The position numbers and the translations under genes were made by a program. A stretch of 30,089 bases of DNA from a virus, in the IMG/VR virus record IMGVR_UViG_3300034093_001477, positions 1-30,089 of that record; one strand, given 5' to 3'. Shown here piece after piece: positions 1 through 10,900 of the stretch (positions are counted from its first letter, which is position 1; every line of letters begins with the position of its first letter). The notes under the pieces were generated by a model. That model saw nothing but the letters and a program-made list of their open reading frames with translations. It had not been told where the DNA came from and searched no databases.

Positions 1-939
1 GTAAAGGGTTCATTTAAAACGTACTTGTTTGATATAGAACTGAAAGATTCTAGAGCATCTACTATATCTTTTGGTGACCCAATTTTTGTATCAGAAATCA
101 ATTTAAACGCATTCCCAGCTACTAATCCTAATCCCGCATTCACAAGTATTTTACAAGCGGAACTATTTGTACATGAATTGCCTAAAGTAATCGTTTTAAA
201 CGAATTCCCAGCTACAGATCCTAATCCCGCATTCACTACTGTTTTACCACAACAAACATTTTCTGCCGCTCGTGATATCGTTTTAAACGAATTCCCAGCT
301 ACAGATCCCAATCCCGCATTTACAAGTATTTTACAAGCAGGACTATTCCTTCATTCAGTAAATATAGAGCAATTCTATCAGCTTCTAAGTTCATTCTCTC
401 CTAGTAGTAGTCCATCGCTAGATTATGTACAAGCGCCATTCAGTTCGCCACCAGTAACAGCAACAGATACTGTTCCACTATTGATTGATAAATTATTCAG
501 TCGTGTGGTACCACCTACTATCGAAAACGTTTTAGCTAATGTACAAGTAACAGGAACTGCAGGAACATTTACTTGTAATCAGATTTACTTTGGTCAAAAT
601 GTCTTTACTATATCAGTTACTGGAACAAATACAGGTACTGGTAGTATCTCTGGATACATTCCTGGTGTTATTAATTTATATGAGTTACTCGCTACAAATG
701 GTAGTGTTACCCCCAATACATTTACGTTAGCTGAATATGGAACAAACGTACCTATTGCAACAACTGCAGGCACTCTAACTGGATTAACATTCACCAGAAA
801 CAACTCAAGTTTAAACTTAACCCCATCCCAATCTTTCGTAATAAATAGTGATAGCGGGAATGTGTTTTTCAACCAATACAATGATGATTTTAGCTATTTT
901 GCTGATGAAACATACCTTGCAAGAACAAGAACTTTTTAA
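1..939 (+). CDS. Virion structural protein, 5'-truncated
   Basis: The reading frame is open from the first base, so the gene begins upstream. A TTG at 25 is only an internal codon, not a convincing start. About 312 residues are visible. Near the start is KTYLFDIELKD, loosely like the RYKVFLFNVVM stretch of the DUF4815 protein downstream. Next come three near-identical 22-residue units with the core LNEFPATDPNPAF (nt 103-348). At about nt 541-806 lies a beta module with the pattern GTFTC, NTGTGSISGY, INLYELLATNGS and TTAGTLTGL, which recurs in the fiber at 16416-18599. The C-terminus ends ADETYLARTRTF. The stop codon overlaps the AAGGA ribosome site of the next gene, which implies co-transcription. 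Its position ahead of a gp8-like gene suggests a baseplate or tail protein, but I do not recognise the family and would not name it gp7. Confidence 0.75.
   Translation, partial: VKGSFKTYLFDIELKDSRASTISFGDPIFVSEINLNAFPATNPNPAFTSILQAELFVHELPKVIVLNEFPATDPNPAFTTVLPQQTFSAARDIVLNEFPATDPNPAFTSILQAGLFLHSVNIEQFYQLLSSFSPSSSPSLDYVQAPFSSPPVTATDTVPLLIDKLFSRVVPPTIENVLANVQVTGTAGTFTCNQIYFGQNVFTISVTGTNTGTGSISGYIPGVINLYELLATNGSVTPNTFTLAEYGTNVPIATTAGTLTGLTFTRNNSSLNLTPSQSFVINSDSGNVFFNQYNDDFSYFADETYLARTRTF
103..348 (+). repeat. Three tandem 22-residue units (LNxFPATxPNPAF)
   Basis: Units start at nt 103, 196 and 283, so the spacing is 93 and then 87 nt. Units 2 and 3 are almost identical in DNA over the core encoding LNEFPATDPNPAF, and unit 1 differs at a few positions. 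The linkers between units (VHELPKVIV and SAARDIV) are unrelated in sequence. This looks like a recent in-frame duplication. Confidence 0.85.
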
Positions 940-942
940 GGA
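938..942 (+). promoter_or_regulatory. Ribosome binding site overlapping upstream stop
   Basis: AAGGA begins inside the TAA stop of the upstream gene and lies 6 nt before the ATG at 949. It supports that start and suggests coupled translation. Confidence 0.7.
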
Positions 943-948
943 ATTAAT

Positions 949-1425
949 ATGACCCAAAATGAAAACAAAAATGATGTTGAAGATCTACTGAGTCCAGTAG
1001 GTTACTTGACAATCGAAAAATTTAATGCCGACGGTAAATTAGTCGATGTTCGTAAAGTTAAGAATACAGTTGTTGCCACTGGCAAGACTTTTATTGCTGG
1101 CTCTATGATTAAGACTACTACCAACACACCAACTGCCATGACTCACATGGGTATCGGTACTGGTGTTGTTGCCGTTAACGCTGGCACCGACACGACACTA
1201 GGAACTGCTAACGGCGCACGTGTTACATTTACAGAAGTTAGTTCTACTGGTAACCAAGTTACCTATAAAGCAACTTTTGCTGGTGCTTATTCTGGTGCTA
1301 TTACAGAAGCTGGTATTTTTAATGCATTGACTAGTGGTACAATGTTATGTCGTACCGTATTCGGTGTAGTTACAAAAACCACTTCTGATACTATCACTAT
1401 CACTTGGACAATCACTGTAAGCTAA
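949..1425 (+). CDS. Small phage virion protein (baseplate/tail-associated)
   Basis: The protein has 158 residues. After a polar leader it reads YLTIEKFNADGKLVDVRKVK, then a beta-rich body with THMGIGTG, AYSGAITEAGIFNA, a short LCRTVFGVV strand and a C-terminal DTITITWTITVS. From memory this pattern (a key-value opening strand, an M-x-x-G-T-G turn, TEAGIFN, a final TITWT strand) belongs to a small structural protein found in many tailed phages next to baseplate genes. Its exact role is not known to me. There is no signal peptide or membrane segment. The start is supported by AAGGA at 938-942. The gap to the gp8-like gene is 7 nt, so the two are almost certainly co-transcribed. Alternatives are a head-decoration or tail-tip protein. 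Confidence 0.75.
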   Translation: MTQNENKNDVEDLLSPVGYLTIEKFNADGKLVDVRKVKNTVVATGKTFIAGSMIKTTTNTPTAMTHMGIGTGVVAVNAGTDTTLGTANGARVTFTEVSSTGNQVTYKATFAGAYSGAITEAGIFNALTSGTMLCRTVFGVVTKTTSDTITITWTITVS

Positions 1426-1432
1426 TATTCAA

Positions 1433-4400
1433 ATGGCAACTTCAATTCTAAAGAATGCGATACATTCTTCTTTAGCTAAGACTCTTTTAGATGAGATTCT
1501 TAGCAAGAAGAACAAGTATTACTATACGTTCGGTAAAACAGATCCATGGGATCTTGCGGAGACTCCACAATCGGCTATTGATACTTTAGAATATGAATAT
1601 ACTACCAGAAGTAATATAGTTACATGTCAAGAGATTTTATCAAATGATGTATGTTTAGTTATTGATCGTATCAACTGGGTCTTGGGCGCAGTATACGATC
1701 AATACGATAACTACAGCGAAACTAATGTGGCTTTTTCTGGAGCTACTTCACTAGATACATCAAATTTTTATATCTTAACAGATGAATTTAATGTATATAA
1801 ATGTATCTCAAATAACAGAAACAGTTCGTCGGCTGTAAAGCCTACAGGTCAGTCCACAGGTTTTATTAATATCGTAGAAGATGGTTATGTGTGGAAATTC
1901 ATGTATAACATTCCATTATATCTTCGAAACAAATTTTTAAACTCATCACAGATGCCAGTTGTAAATGCTTTACAAACTGGATACTACAGTGATGGTAGAT
2001 TATCTCAGGTTGTCTTTAATCTTAAAGGAACCAAGTATCATGAAAACACAAGTCTTGGAAGTATAGCAACTAAGACTGTTAGTGGTGTAACCAACTTAAG
2101 AAAGTTGTATGGTACAAATTCTGCAATCCTTTCTCTAGTTGCTACAGACAGAGTTGAAGTCAATGGTGAAGTTAGATCAGTAGCATCTGTAGCTACTGAA
2201 GTTGTAGAAAGTGTTACATATTATGTAATAACAATTGCAAACAATGAACCTCTATTGAGAGTAACATCTTTATCTCCAGCGAAAAAATTAAACACCGAAC
2301 TAGAAATTATTGGTGATGGTTACAGACAAGCAAACCCTTATGTAATGACAGGGATTTCGGTAGTTGATGGTGGATCTGGGTACACTAGCAACGAAGGATT
2401 GGTAGTTAATTTCCCAGCACCATATCAAACTGGTAGCGTTGCATCAGGAACTGTTGTGGTGAACGTTAACGTTCTTGATATTGCATTATCTAGCGCAGGT
2501 TCTGGATACACTCAAGTTCCTACAGTATCAATAACTTCTGGAGGTGGTACAGGCGCAACAGCGTCTGCCACATTGGGATTTCCAATAAGCTCAATAATTA
2601 GTATTCCTGTTATTGGTTCTGGGTATAGCTTACCACCGACCATATCATTTAATGGTGGTAATGGAACAGGTGCTGCAGCTACAGCTAGATTATCTGGTAC
2701 TATTGAATCAATAGACTTTACTTCTGGCACTACAGGTGAAGGATATGATACTGCTCCTACAATCACAATTGGAGTGCAGTGGGCACAAACTACTGCTTTA
2801 ACAGTGGATCAACAAATAGCACGTGATGGTAGATTGTATACAGTTACTGGCGCTGGAACTACAGGGACAGTTGCACCAACTCATACCAGCGGTTCTGCCA
2901 CCAATGGAACTGCAACACTAGCATATGCTGGAGTAGCAGCTTCTGGTATAGTAACTATATTCAACGGTTTGGTTCAAAGTGTTTCTCTTATTGGAGGTTC
3001 TGGATACTTGTATGCTCCATCAGTTGCATTTAGTGGTGGTACACCAGACACACCAGCATCTGGTACTGCAGTACTTAATGCTTCTGTAGCTTCTATTGTT
3101 GTTACTAATCAAGGTACTGGTTATACAACAGTACCATTAGTTGTAATAACTCCATATGGATTAGACGCCAGTGCAACTATTGTTCCCGCAGAAGCAATTG
3201 CTTCTCTATCTCCAACTAATGGATCTGTCAAAAGTATAACATTATTGACTGCTGGACAAAATTATACAACAGCACCAACTGTTACTGTCATACCTCCAAC
3301 TATTACATTTAATGGTTCCACTGCAGTAAGTGTTGCCAATGATACAATAACTTACAATAATCATGGTTTTCAAACAGGTGCTGCTGTAGTTTATTCTAAC
3401 GGTACTGGAACTGCTATAGCAGGATTGACTAATGGAACTACATATTACGCAAACGTAGTATCTGCTAATGTCGTTAAGTTATATAATAATCAAACAAATG
3501 CACTCGCTGGCGGTGCAACTGGTTTAATTGACATAACAGCTGCTGGTGTTGGTTCGAATCATACTCTAACCAACACGACAGTTGGATTTCAGGCTACTGC
3601 AAATAGTGTAGTATCTTCAGGATATATAAAGAGTGCTGTATTGACTGACCCTGGTTATGGCTATAACGTTATTCCTACCCCATTTTTATCATTCACTAAT
3701 GGATGGGTGGCTGGTGCTGTTGTTACATTGAATCAAGAAATCACACACCAAAATAGAATTTACAAAGTAACTGCGGTAACAAACCCTTATAATTTAGGCA
3801 CTTCTGCACCATCACATACAACTGGCGCAGTAGCCAACGGAGATGCTACACTTACATATTTGTCTACTGCATCTATTCCAACATTACAATCTGTTGCAGA
3901 AAAGTCAAAGGCATATATCGAACCTATTGTAGATGTAACTAACGGTGAGATTCATGGTGCTATTATTATTGATGGTGGAACTGGGTATACGTATGCAGCA
4001 TGCGAGGTCAAAAGAAATAAACCACCAACATCTGGAACAGGATTTGATGCTCAATTAACAATTGATACGTCTATTGGTGCTGTTAACTCGGTTCAAGCGC
4101 AGGTTGAGCTTACTGCAGTCAATGGTTCAATAGACAACTTCCAAATTGTTTCTGGCGGCATTGGATATGTTCAAGCAAGTACGTCAGTTTCTATAGTTGG
4201 TGATGGTACAGGTGCTACTGCTACTGCCACCGTACAGTCTGGTGTAGTTACAAAGATAAACATTATAACTCGTGGTAAAGATTACACTAATGCTACTGTA
4301 ACAATTAATGGTGTTGGATCTGGTGCACAAACTAGAGCAATAATTGGACCAATTGGTGGTCATGGAAAAAGCAGCGTAGATGAGCTAAACGGTCGCACAG

Positions 4401-4888
4401 TTATAATGTATAATCGTTTGTCTCAACTTGCGGTAAAGGCAGTTCCACTTGATGCTTTGACTAGTGTACGTCAAGTTTGTGTATTGAAGTCACCAAACCA
4501 ATTCAATAGTGTATTTAATTACAATAACTTTACTGGCAGCACCTGCTATAAAATTACTGTGGCAACTACACCTACTACGGCAGCATTAAATTCTGTAGTT
4601 ACTGTATACACATCGCAAACGGTAACTTCATCTTCCATTGCGGTTAAATTCAAAGTTATTGCAAAAGCTGCAAATTCTTTAATCTTGCAGGCAATAGATA
4701 ACAATGACGAACTAATAAAATCAGGAAACTTTATGAGAAGCATTACTGGTGTTTTCCATGCAATAACGTATGTGGAAAAACCAGATGTCGATAGATTCTC
4801 TGGTGACTTAATTTTTATTGACAATAAAACACCATTTGCACCAAGTGATGAGCAGCCACTGGTGATAACAACTAGATTCAAGTTATAA
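1433..4888 (+). CDS. gp8-like baseplate wedge protein with giant beta-repeat insertion
   Basis: The protein has 1151 residues. The N-terminal ~190 residues carry TFGKTDPWD and EDGYVWKFMYNIP (about 149-161). The last ~170 carry RFSGDLIFIDNKTPF (from about 1121) and end VITTRFKL. These match the opening (ITFGRSEPWS), middle (GDGYVWEYLFEIP) and end (RHSGEMIYMENRPP, then ILFTF) of T4 gp8, the dimeric baseplate wedge subunit. T4 gp8 has about 334 residues, so here some 650-700 extra residues (about 294-960) sit between the gp8-like halves. The extra part is about twelve units of G-x-G-Y-x-x-x-P-x-V type, for example GSGYTQVPTVSIT. Some units are split by other modules: two W-type modules (about 449-500 and 757-813) and one HGF-type module (about 623-718). 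The ATG at 1433 lacks a clear ribosome site and is probably coupled to the upstream gene. The gp8 assignment comes from motifs only. Confidence 0.8.
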   Translation: MATSILKNAIHSSLAKTLLDEILSKKNKYYYTFGKTDPWDLAETPQSAIDTLEYEYTTRSNIVTCQEILSNDVCLVIDRINWVLGAVYDQYDNYSETNVAFSGATSLDTSNFYILTDEFNVYKCISNNRNSSSAVKPTGQSTGFINIVEDGYVWKFMYNIPLYLRNKFLNSSQMPVVNALQTGYYSDGRLSQVVFNLKGTKYHENTSLGSIATKTVSGVTNLRKLYGTNSAILSLVATDRVEVNGEVRSVASVATEVVESVTYYVITIANNEPLLRVTSLSPAKKLNTELEIIGDGYRQANPYVMTGISVVDGGSGYTSNEGLVVNFPAPYQTGSVASGTVVVNVNVLDIALSSAGSGYTQVPTVSITSGGGTGATASATLGFPISSIISIPVIGSGYSLPPTISFNGGNGTGAAATARLSGTIESIDFTSGTTGEGYDTAPTITIGVQWAQTTALTVDQQIARDGRLYTVTGAGTTGTVAPTHTSGSATNGTATLAYAGVAASGIVTIFNGLVQSVSLIGGSGYLYAPSVAFSGGTPDTPASGTAVLNASVASIVVTNQGTGYTTVPLVVITPYGLDASATIVPAEAIASLSPTNGSVKSITLLTAGQNYTTAPTVTVIPPTITFNGSTAVSVANDTITYNNHGFQTGAAVVYSNGTGTAIAGLTNGTTYYANVVSANVVKLYNNQTNALAGGATGLIDITAAGVGSNHTLTNTTVGFQATANSVVSSGYIKSAVLTDPGYGYNVIPTPFLSFTNGWVAGAVVTLNQEITHQNRIYKVTAVTNPYNLGTSAPSHTTGAVANGDATLTYLSTASIPTLQSVAEKSKAYIEPIVDVTNGEIHGAIIIDGGTGYTYAACEVKRNKPPTSGTGFDAQLTIDTSIGAVNSVQAQVELTAVNGSIDNFQIVSGGIGYVQASTSVSIVGDGTGATATATVQSGVVTKINIITRGKDYTNATVTINGVGSGAQTRAIIGPIGGHGKSSVDELNGRTVIMYNRLSQLAVKAVPLDALTSVRQVCVLKSPNQFNSVFNYNNFTGSTCYKITVATTPTTAALNSVVTVYTSQTVTSSSIAVKFKVIAKAANSLILQAIDNNDELIKSGNFMRSITGVFHAITYVEKPDVDRFSGDLIFIDNKTPFAPSDEQPLVITTRFKL
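2310..4320 (+). repeat. Array of GxGY beta repeats inside the gp8-like gene
   Basis: About twelve degenerate units (roughly 40-50 residues where uninterrupted) share the order G-x-G-Y-t-x-x-P-t-V-x-I, then a Gly-rich loop, then an A-x-A-x-V strand. Their key turns read GDGYRQ, GSGYTS, GSGYTQ, GSGYSL, GEGYDT, GSGYLY, GTGYTT, GQNYTT, GYGYNV, GTGYTY, GIGYVQ and GKDYTN. The units diverge in DNA, so the array is old rather than a fresh duplication. Foreign modules interrupt units 5, 8 and 9. Confidence 0.8.
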
Positions 4889-4891
4889 ATA
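4884..4891 (+). promoter_or_regulatory. T4-type late promoter (TATAAATA)
   Basis: This is an exact match to the T4 late promoter consensus. It overlaps the TAA stop of the gp8-like gene (4886-4888) and lies 31 nt before the ATG at 4923. Initiation about 6 nt downstream would leave a short leader holding the GAAGG-type ribosome site. Location in one of the few gaps makes chance unlikely. Confidence 0.65.
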
Positions 4892-4922
4892 TAATAGCTA
4901 AAGTTATTAAGAAGGCTAAGAA

Positions 4923-7900
4923 ATGACAATCAACTTCAATGCAGAACCATACTATGATGATTTTGACGAAAACAAGAAGTTCTTAAAGATATTATTCCGT
5001 CCTGGTTACGGTGTACAAGCAAGAGAGCTAAATCAACTTCAAAGTATTCTGCAGTCGCAAATCTCTAGAGTCGGCGACCACTTATTTAAAGAAGGTTCTG
5101 TTATCATTCCAGGTGAAATTGGATTCGATAATGCGCTTTCTTATGTTAAATTAACAGCAACAGTTGGAACTTCTGGTACGGATGGATTTTTACCAGCGTT
5201 AGTCGGTAACATCTTAGTTGGACAGACTACAGGTGTGCGAGCAAAGGTTTTAACATATACAACTAAGACCTCAGCCGATCCGTCAATGGTTTATGTTAAG
5301 TATATTAACTCTGGAACTAATGGAACAACTAAAGTGTTTGCTGCTGCAGAAACTTTAGTGTCTGAAGAAACTGGCGTTAGTGTAACAGTTCAGTCTAGTG
5401 CTGCTACTGGTGTTAGTTCTGGAGCTACAATACAGCAGGGTGTATTCTATGTAAAGAAGAACTTTGTTTTAGTTGACGCCCAAACAATCGTTATCGACAA
5501 ATACTCAAAAACACCTACTGCAAAGATTTGTCTAGAGATTGTAGAAGATACAGTCACACCAGAAGAAGATGAGACTTTATTAGACAATGCTGCTGGGTCA
5601 TTTAACTATTCTGCTCCTGGCGCTCATCGTTATACTATTTCTTTAAACCTTGTTAAAAAGTCTTATGATTTCACGATTGGTGAGGGTACTAACTTTATTG
5701 AAATTCTTAGAGTCAAAAATGGTAACATAGAGTATTTGGTGAACAAGACTCTTTATAATGAATTAGAACACACGCTGGCACGCAGAACATATGATGAGTC
5801 TGGAAATTACGTAGTTAAAAATTTCCCAATCAACATTAAAGAGTTCCGCAATAATGATCGTGGAACATATGTTGTAAACAAACCATATCTAGCAAATGAT
5901 ATCGTTGCGCACACAACAGCTGGTGGTGTTAAAAATTTCTATCGTGCATTAAATACTGGATTCTCAGACTCAAACACAACTCCAAGAAGCACTGCTGGTT
6001 CTACTGGTATTGTTGTGTGGCAGGAAGTCTCAGTTCCTCCATATAACAATGGTGTCTATACTGCATCAACTACATATACAACTACAACCCAACATGAGGC
6101 TGACGAGGCTAAATTAGCTGTCGGTCTTGGTGCTGGTAAAGGTTATATTTTTGGATATGAAGTAGAAACCAAAGCAACATTCTATACGCCACTATTAAAG
6201 GCAAGAGCTACTAGCAATGACCAAGACTTACAGTTTTCTACTGATCTTGGGCAATATATTGTTGTTCAAAATCTAAACTCATTCCCAGACGTTTCTACAT
6301 ATCCTGAAGTTCTACTTTATGAAGATCCTACAGTAACATTAGGCGTATCTTCTGGTCTCAAGCGTGGAACTGCTAGAATCAGAGCCATTGAATATGAATC
6401 AGGGGCTATGGGTACTTCACAAGCAAGATACAAAGTGTTCTTGTTTAATGTAGTTATGGATTTGGTTCCAAGTGGTAATGGTAGAAGATATTCTATCACA
6501 AACAGAATTAAACAAATTGTTATCCCTGCGGCTTCTACATCAGCAACATTCACCGCTGATCTGGCATTAAATGCAGTTCAAACTTCAGGAACAGTTATAA
6601 TTAGTGGTAAATCTATATTTGGCACAGGAACATCATTCTTAACAGAATATGAAGCTGGTGAATATGTTTACATTAATGGTACCTATTCTAGAGTGCAGAC
6701 TGTAGTTTCAAACACTGCTATGACTCTTAACACGAACGTGGCAGGAACAACATCAATTGTAATAGATGCTTCCAGTGCAAGCGTGGTTAATACTAGCACT
6801 GATGTGATTTCTTCAACTGCTCATGGATTTAGCACTGGCGTTGAAGTTAGCTATGACGCTGGTACCATCTCAACTTCTTCTGGTGATTCTATTTCTGTAG
6901 ATACTACAACTGATGTAATTACAGTTCCATCAACTACAGGGTTAAGTGCTGGAAAGGTTATTAAATTCGGTGCAAATATTGCTGGAATTTCAGCCAATAA
7001 ATCTTACTATGTGAAAACTGTTCCAAACGGAACAACGTTCACTATCTCTGAAACCCCTAGTGGCGCAACACTTGATCTAACAGCAGAAGTAACCAAAACT
7101 GTAACCAGTATCGTTCCTTCTACAAATACTATTGTTCTTTCTGATGCAACTAACATTGCTGTTAACGATAAAGTAACTTTTGCAGGCACGACTTTTGGCA
7201 GTATTGTAGCAGGTACTAACTACTTCATTAAAACTCTTGCAGCTAATGTTGCTACAATTTCTACTTCTAGTGGTGGTACAGAGTTTGATATCACTGCAGT
7301 TACTACTACAGCAACTGGTGTAGAAAAGACTACAAACTTTGTAGTTGTTTCTAGTGTTGCTGGCATGGCAGTGGGTAATACTATTACACTAAGTGGTACA
7401 GCTTTTGGTGGGCTGGCAGCTACTACATACTTTATTAGATCTATTGATACTGCTGCGAAAAAGATTACAATTTCTACTTCTAGTGGTGGTACAGCTGTAG
7501 TGTTTGCGAATACTGCATCAGGATCTATGACAGTTACACTTAACACTGTAGTTACTTCTATGACTATGGCGGATGCTGTAGTTACAAAGACATCATCTCT
7601 ATCTTTTGATGCTAATGCTATTGGTGGCTTAGTTGACGGTGGATCTTACTTTGTTTATGCAGGAACTAGTGCATCACCAACACCAAACTCTTTTGTTCTG
7701 TATAATTCTCGTACTGGAGCAGAAACTGGTGGGTCACTTGGTAAAATGGATATAACTGCAGTAGGCACAGGAACTGCTCACATATTTACAAGAAACACTA
7801 CATCAGGTGTAAAGATAGAAAAGGCGTACCGTCCTCTTGTCAATGCTGGTGCAACTAGCTTGATATTTAAACTTCCATATCCTGTAATCAAGAATGTTTC

Positions 7901-10900
7901 TGATGTTAGATACACATCAACAAGAACGTATATTGGCACAATAGCTTCTGGCTCTGTTGCTGTTTCTTGCGATACTCCATACCAATTCGCAAATCCATTA
8001 GCTATTGGGTCTTATCAATTAGTAAGCAGAGCAACTGGTCAGAATCTTACATATTCTGGAGCAACACGTTCTAATAACAATACTACCATAGAATTCACTG
8101 GACTAGGTTCTAACAACGGACAACAAGTAGTTATACAAACTACATTAGATGCATCTGTTACTACTAGCCCTAAGATCAAAACTCTAAAGAGCGTAACGCA
8201 TACAGTTACTTCTAAATCTATTGGAGAATCTAACGCTATCTACACAGGTAAAGCTGATGGTATTCGAATAGTTAGTGTCAATATGGATACTGGATCATGG
8301 GGTCAGCCATCTGGACAATATACCACAAATATTACAGATAGATTTAACTTTATAACAAACCAAACTGATTCATACTATGGAATTTCTTTCATTCAATTGA
8401 AGGATGGTAAGTCAAAACCTACAGCACCTATTAGAATAGTATTTGAGCATTATGAGCATAGTGGATCTGGAGACTTTTTCTCAGTTAAATCATATGATGG
8501 TATTCCTTACCAGACAATTCCAGTGTACAACGGATTTGCCTTGGCAGACTGTATTGACTTTAGACCTAAAGTAACAGATAACTTTACAGGCGCTGTCGTG
8601 TTCACAGACGATGAAACATTAATGCCTAAATTTGGCACAGACATGGTTCTTGATCTAGAATATTATCTTGGCAAGAAGTGTAAAGTCTTTATGGATCGTA
8701 ACGGTAAAGTTACTATCAGCGAAGGTGTATCTACACTTGTCAATCAACCAGCAGCACCAGAAATTAGTGACAACGTTTTGTTGTATGATATTCAACTGCA
8801 ACCATACACGTTCGGCACTTCTTCTACAAATATCTTGATTAAGGGTGTAGATAATAAACGTTATACAATGGCTGATATTGGTAAGTTAGAGCAAAGAATT
8901 AACAACCTAGAATATTATACATCTCTATCATTACTTGAATCTGAAACTCAGAATTTAACGATACGCGATGCTGATGGTCTTGAGAAATTTAAAAATGGTT
9001 TTGTTGTAGATAACTTTACTGGTCATGCCATTGGAGATACTACAAATCCAGATTATCTAAATTCTATTGATTTTGAATCTAGAATGTTACGTCCATTCTT
9101 TGTCCAAGACCAAATTCCATTCGTAGAAGTAGCATCATCAACTAACGATAGAACTGCACGTAACTATGCTTTGACTGGTAAGTATATTACATTACCATTT
9201 ACAGAAACCACGTATATTGAACAGGTGAGATCTTCATCTAGTGAAAAAATTAACCCATTTGCGTTCTTTACATTCTTGGGTAACATGACTATAACTCCAG
9301 CAAGTGACACATGGTTTGAAGTTAAGCGTCGCCCAGATATTATTGTTGAAGAAAAAGAAGGTAACTATAATACTATTAAGAATCTTGCTGAGAAAGCAGG
9401 TGTACTTGGTACTATATGGGGTTCTTGGGAAAAGAATTGGGCAGGTCGTTCAGAAAAGACTACAAGTTCACAAACATACGCTGCATACTCGGTAGGTGGT
9501 GGTGGGTTTGCTGGTGGATGGGGTGTCAATAGTCAGTCATTTACAGTTTCTACTGTTCAAGTTTCTGTGCCTAAGTCAAGAAAAGGAACAGAAACTTATG
9601 TGAAGACTATCTATGATGAAAGAGTCTTAGAAGATAAGATTTTAAGTACTACTATTCTTCCATATATGAGATCTCGTCGTTTGACAGTTCAGACAAAGGG
9701 TCTAAAGGGTGATACCGTATTCTATCCATTCTTTGATGGAAGAAACATACAAGAGTATTGCACTCCTGCAGAAAAGATTATATTTAATGCAAGAACTGGC
9801 AAGTCCTCTATTTTTGATACTGTTAGCCGTGCAGGTAATAATTATTCTGAAACTGCAAGATTATTTGCAGGCGACTCTACAGATTTATCTATCAGCGTTG
9901 GTGATGTTCTAATTGAGTATAATTCAGCAGGTACTGTTGCAACTGGTGTTACAGCTATAGTTGTTGGATGGGAAAAATATGATGCAGGTCCAGATGCAGG
10001 AAAATTTGCTGTATATGTAGTTAATAGAAAATATCCAGTTAATGCTACTACTACTGGTTTCGTTGCAGGTAATGTTATAAAGGGTACATTGAGCGAAGCT
10101 GAAGGTGCTGTTGTTTCTGCAACAACTACTCGTGCAGGTGGTGAATTAAGAACTTCTTTACAGGGATCTTTAAACTTTATATTCTATGTGCCGAACACGA
10201 CTGCTGTTAAATTCAACACAGGTTCAAACGAGCTTGCATTACTAGACTTTGAAACATATGATAAAAAGTCATCTACGTCATCTGCTACAAAGGCATTTAC
10301 TGCCAGTGGTATTTACCAAGAAAGACAAAATCAGATTCAACGAATCCGCAATGGTGAGTTGGCAACAAGACAAGTTAGTGATAGCGACATCGATAAAACA
10401 ACAGAAACTAGATTCTCAAACTCACCTGGATGGTATGACCCACTAGCTCAGACATTCTTGGTTCAAGAGACCAATGGTGTATTTGTAACATCTGTAGACT
10501 TATACTTCTATAAGAAAGATGTTTCTGCTCCAGTTATGATTGAGATCAGAGAAGTTGTTAATGGATATCCAGGTAAGACTGTACTAACAACATCTAAAAC
10601 TCAGATTGCAGCCTCAGAAATTAAAACTTCTGACAATTCTAGCTTGGCGACCAATATCAAGTTCCCATCACCTACGTATTTAAATGGTAATACTGAATAC
10701 TGTTTAGTTCTATTGTCTAACTCTGATGTTCCCGAAGTCTTTGTTGCTAAACAAGGCGAGTTATCTAAAGAGAATGGTGGACAGATCGACAAGCAGCCAT
10801 ATATGGGTGTTTTCTTCAAGTCGCAAAATGCTTCTACTTGGACAGCAGAGCAAATGACAGATATGAAGTTCAAACTAAACAAAGCTGCATTTACAACTAA

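Noticed and set aside
1796-1803. TATAAATG inside the gp8-like gene
   Set aside because: One mismatch, mid-gene, no gene start nearby; expected by chance in AT-rich coding DNA.
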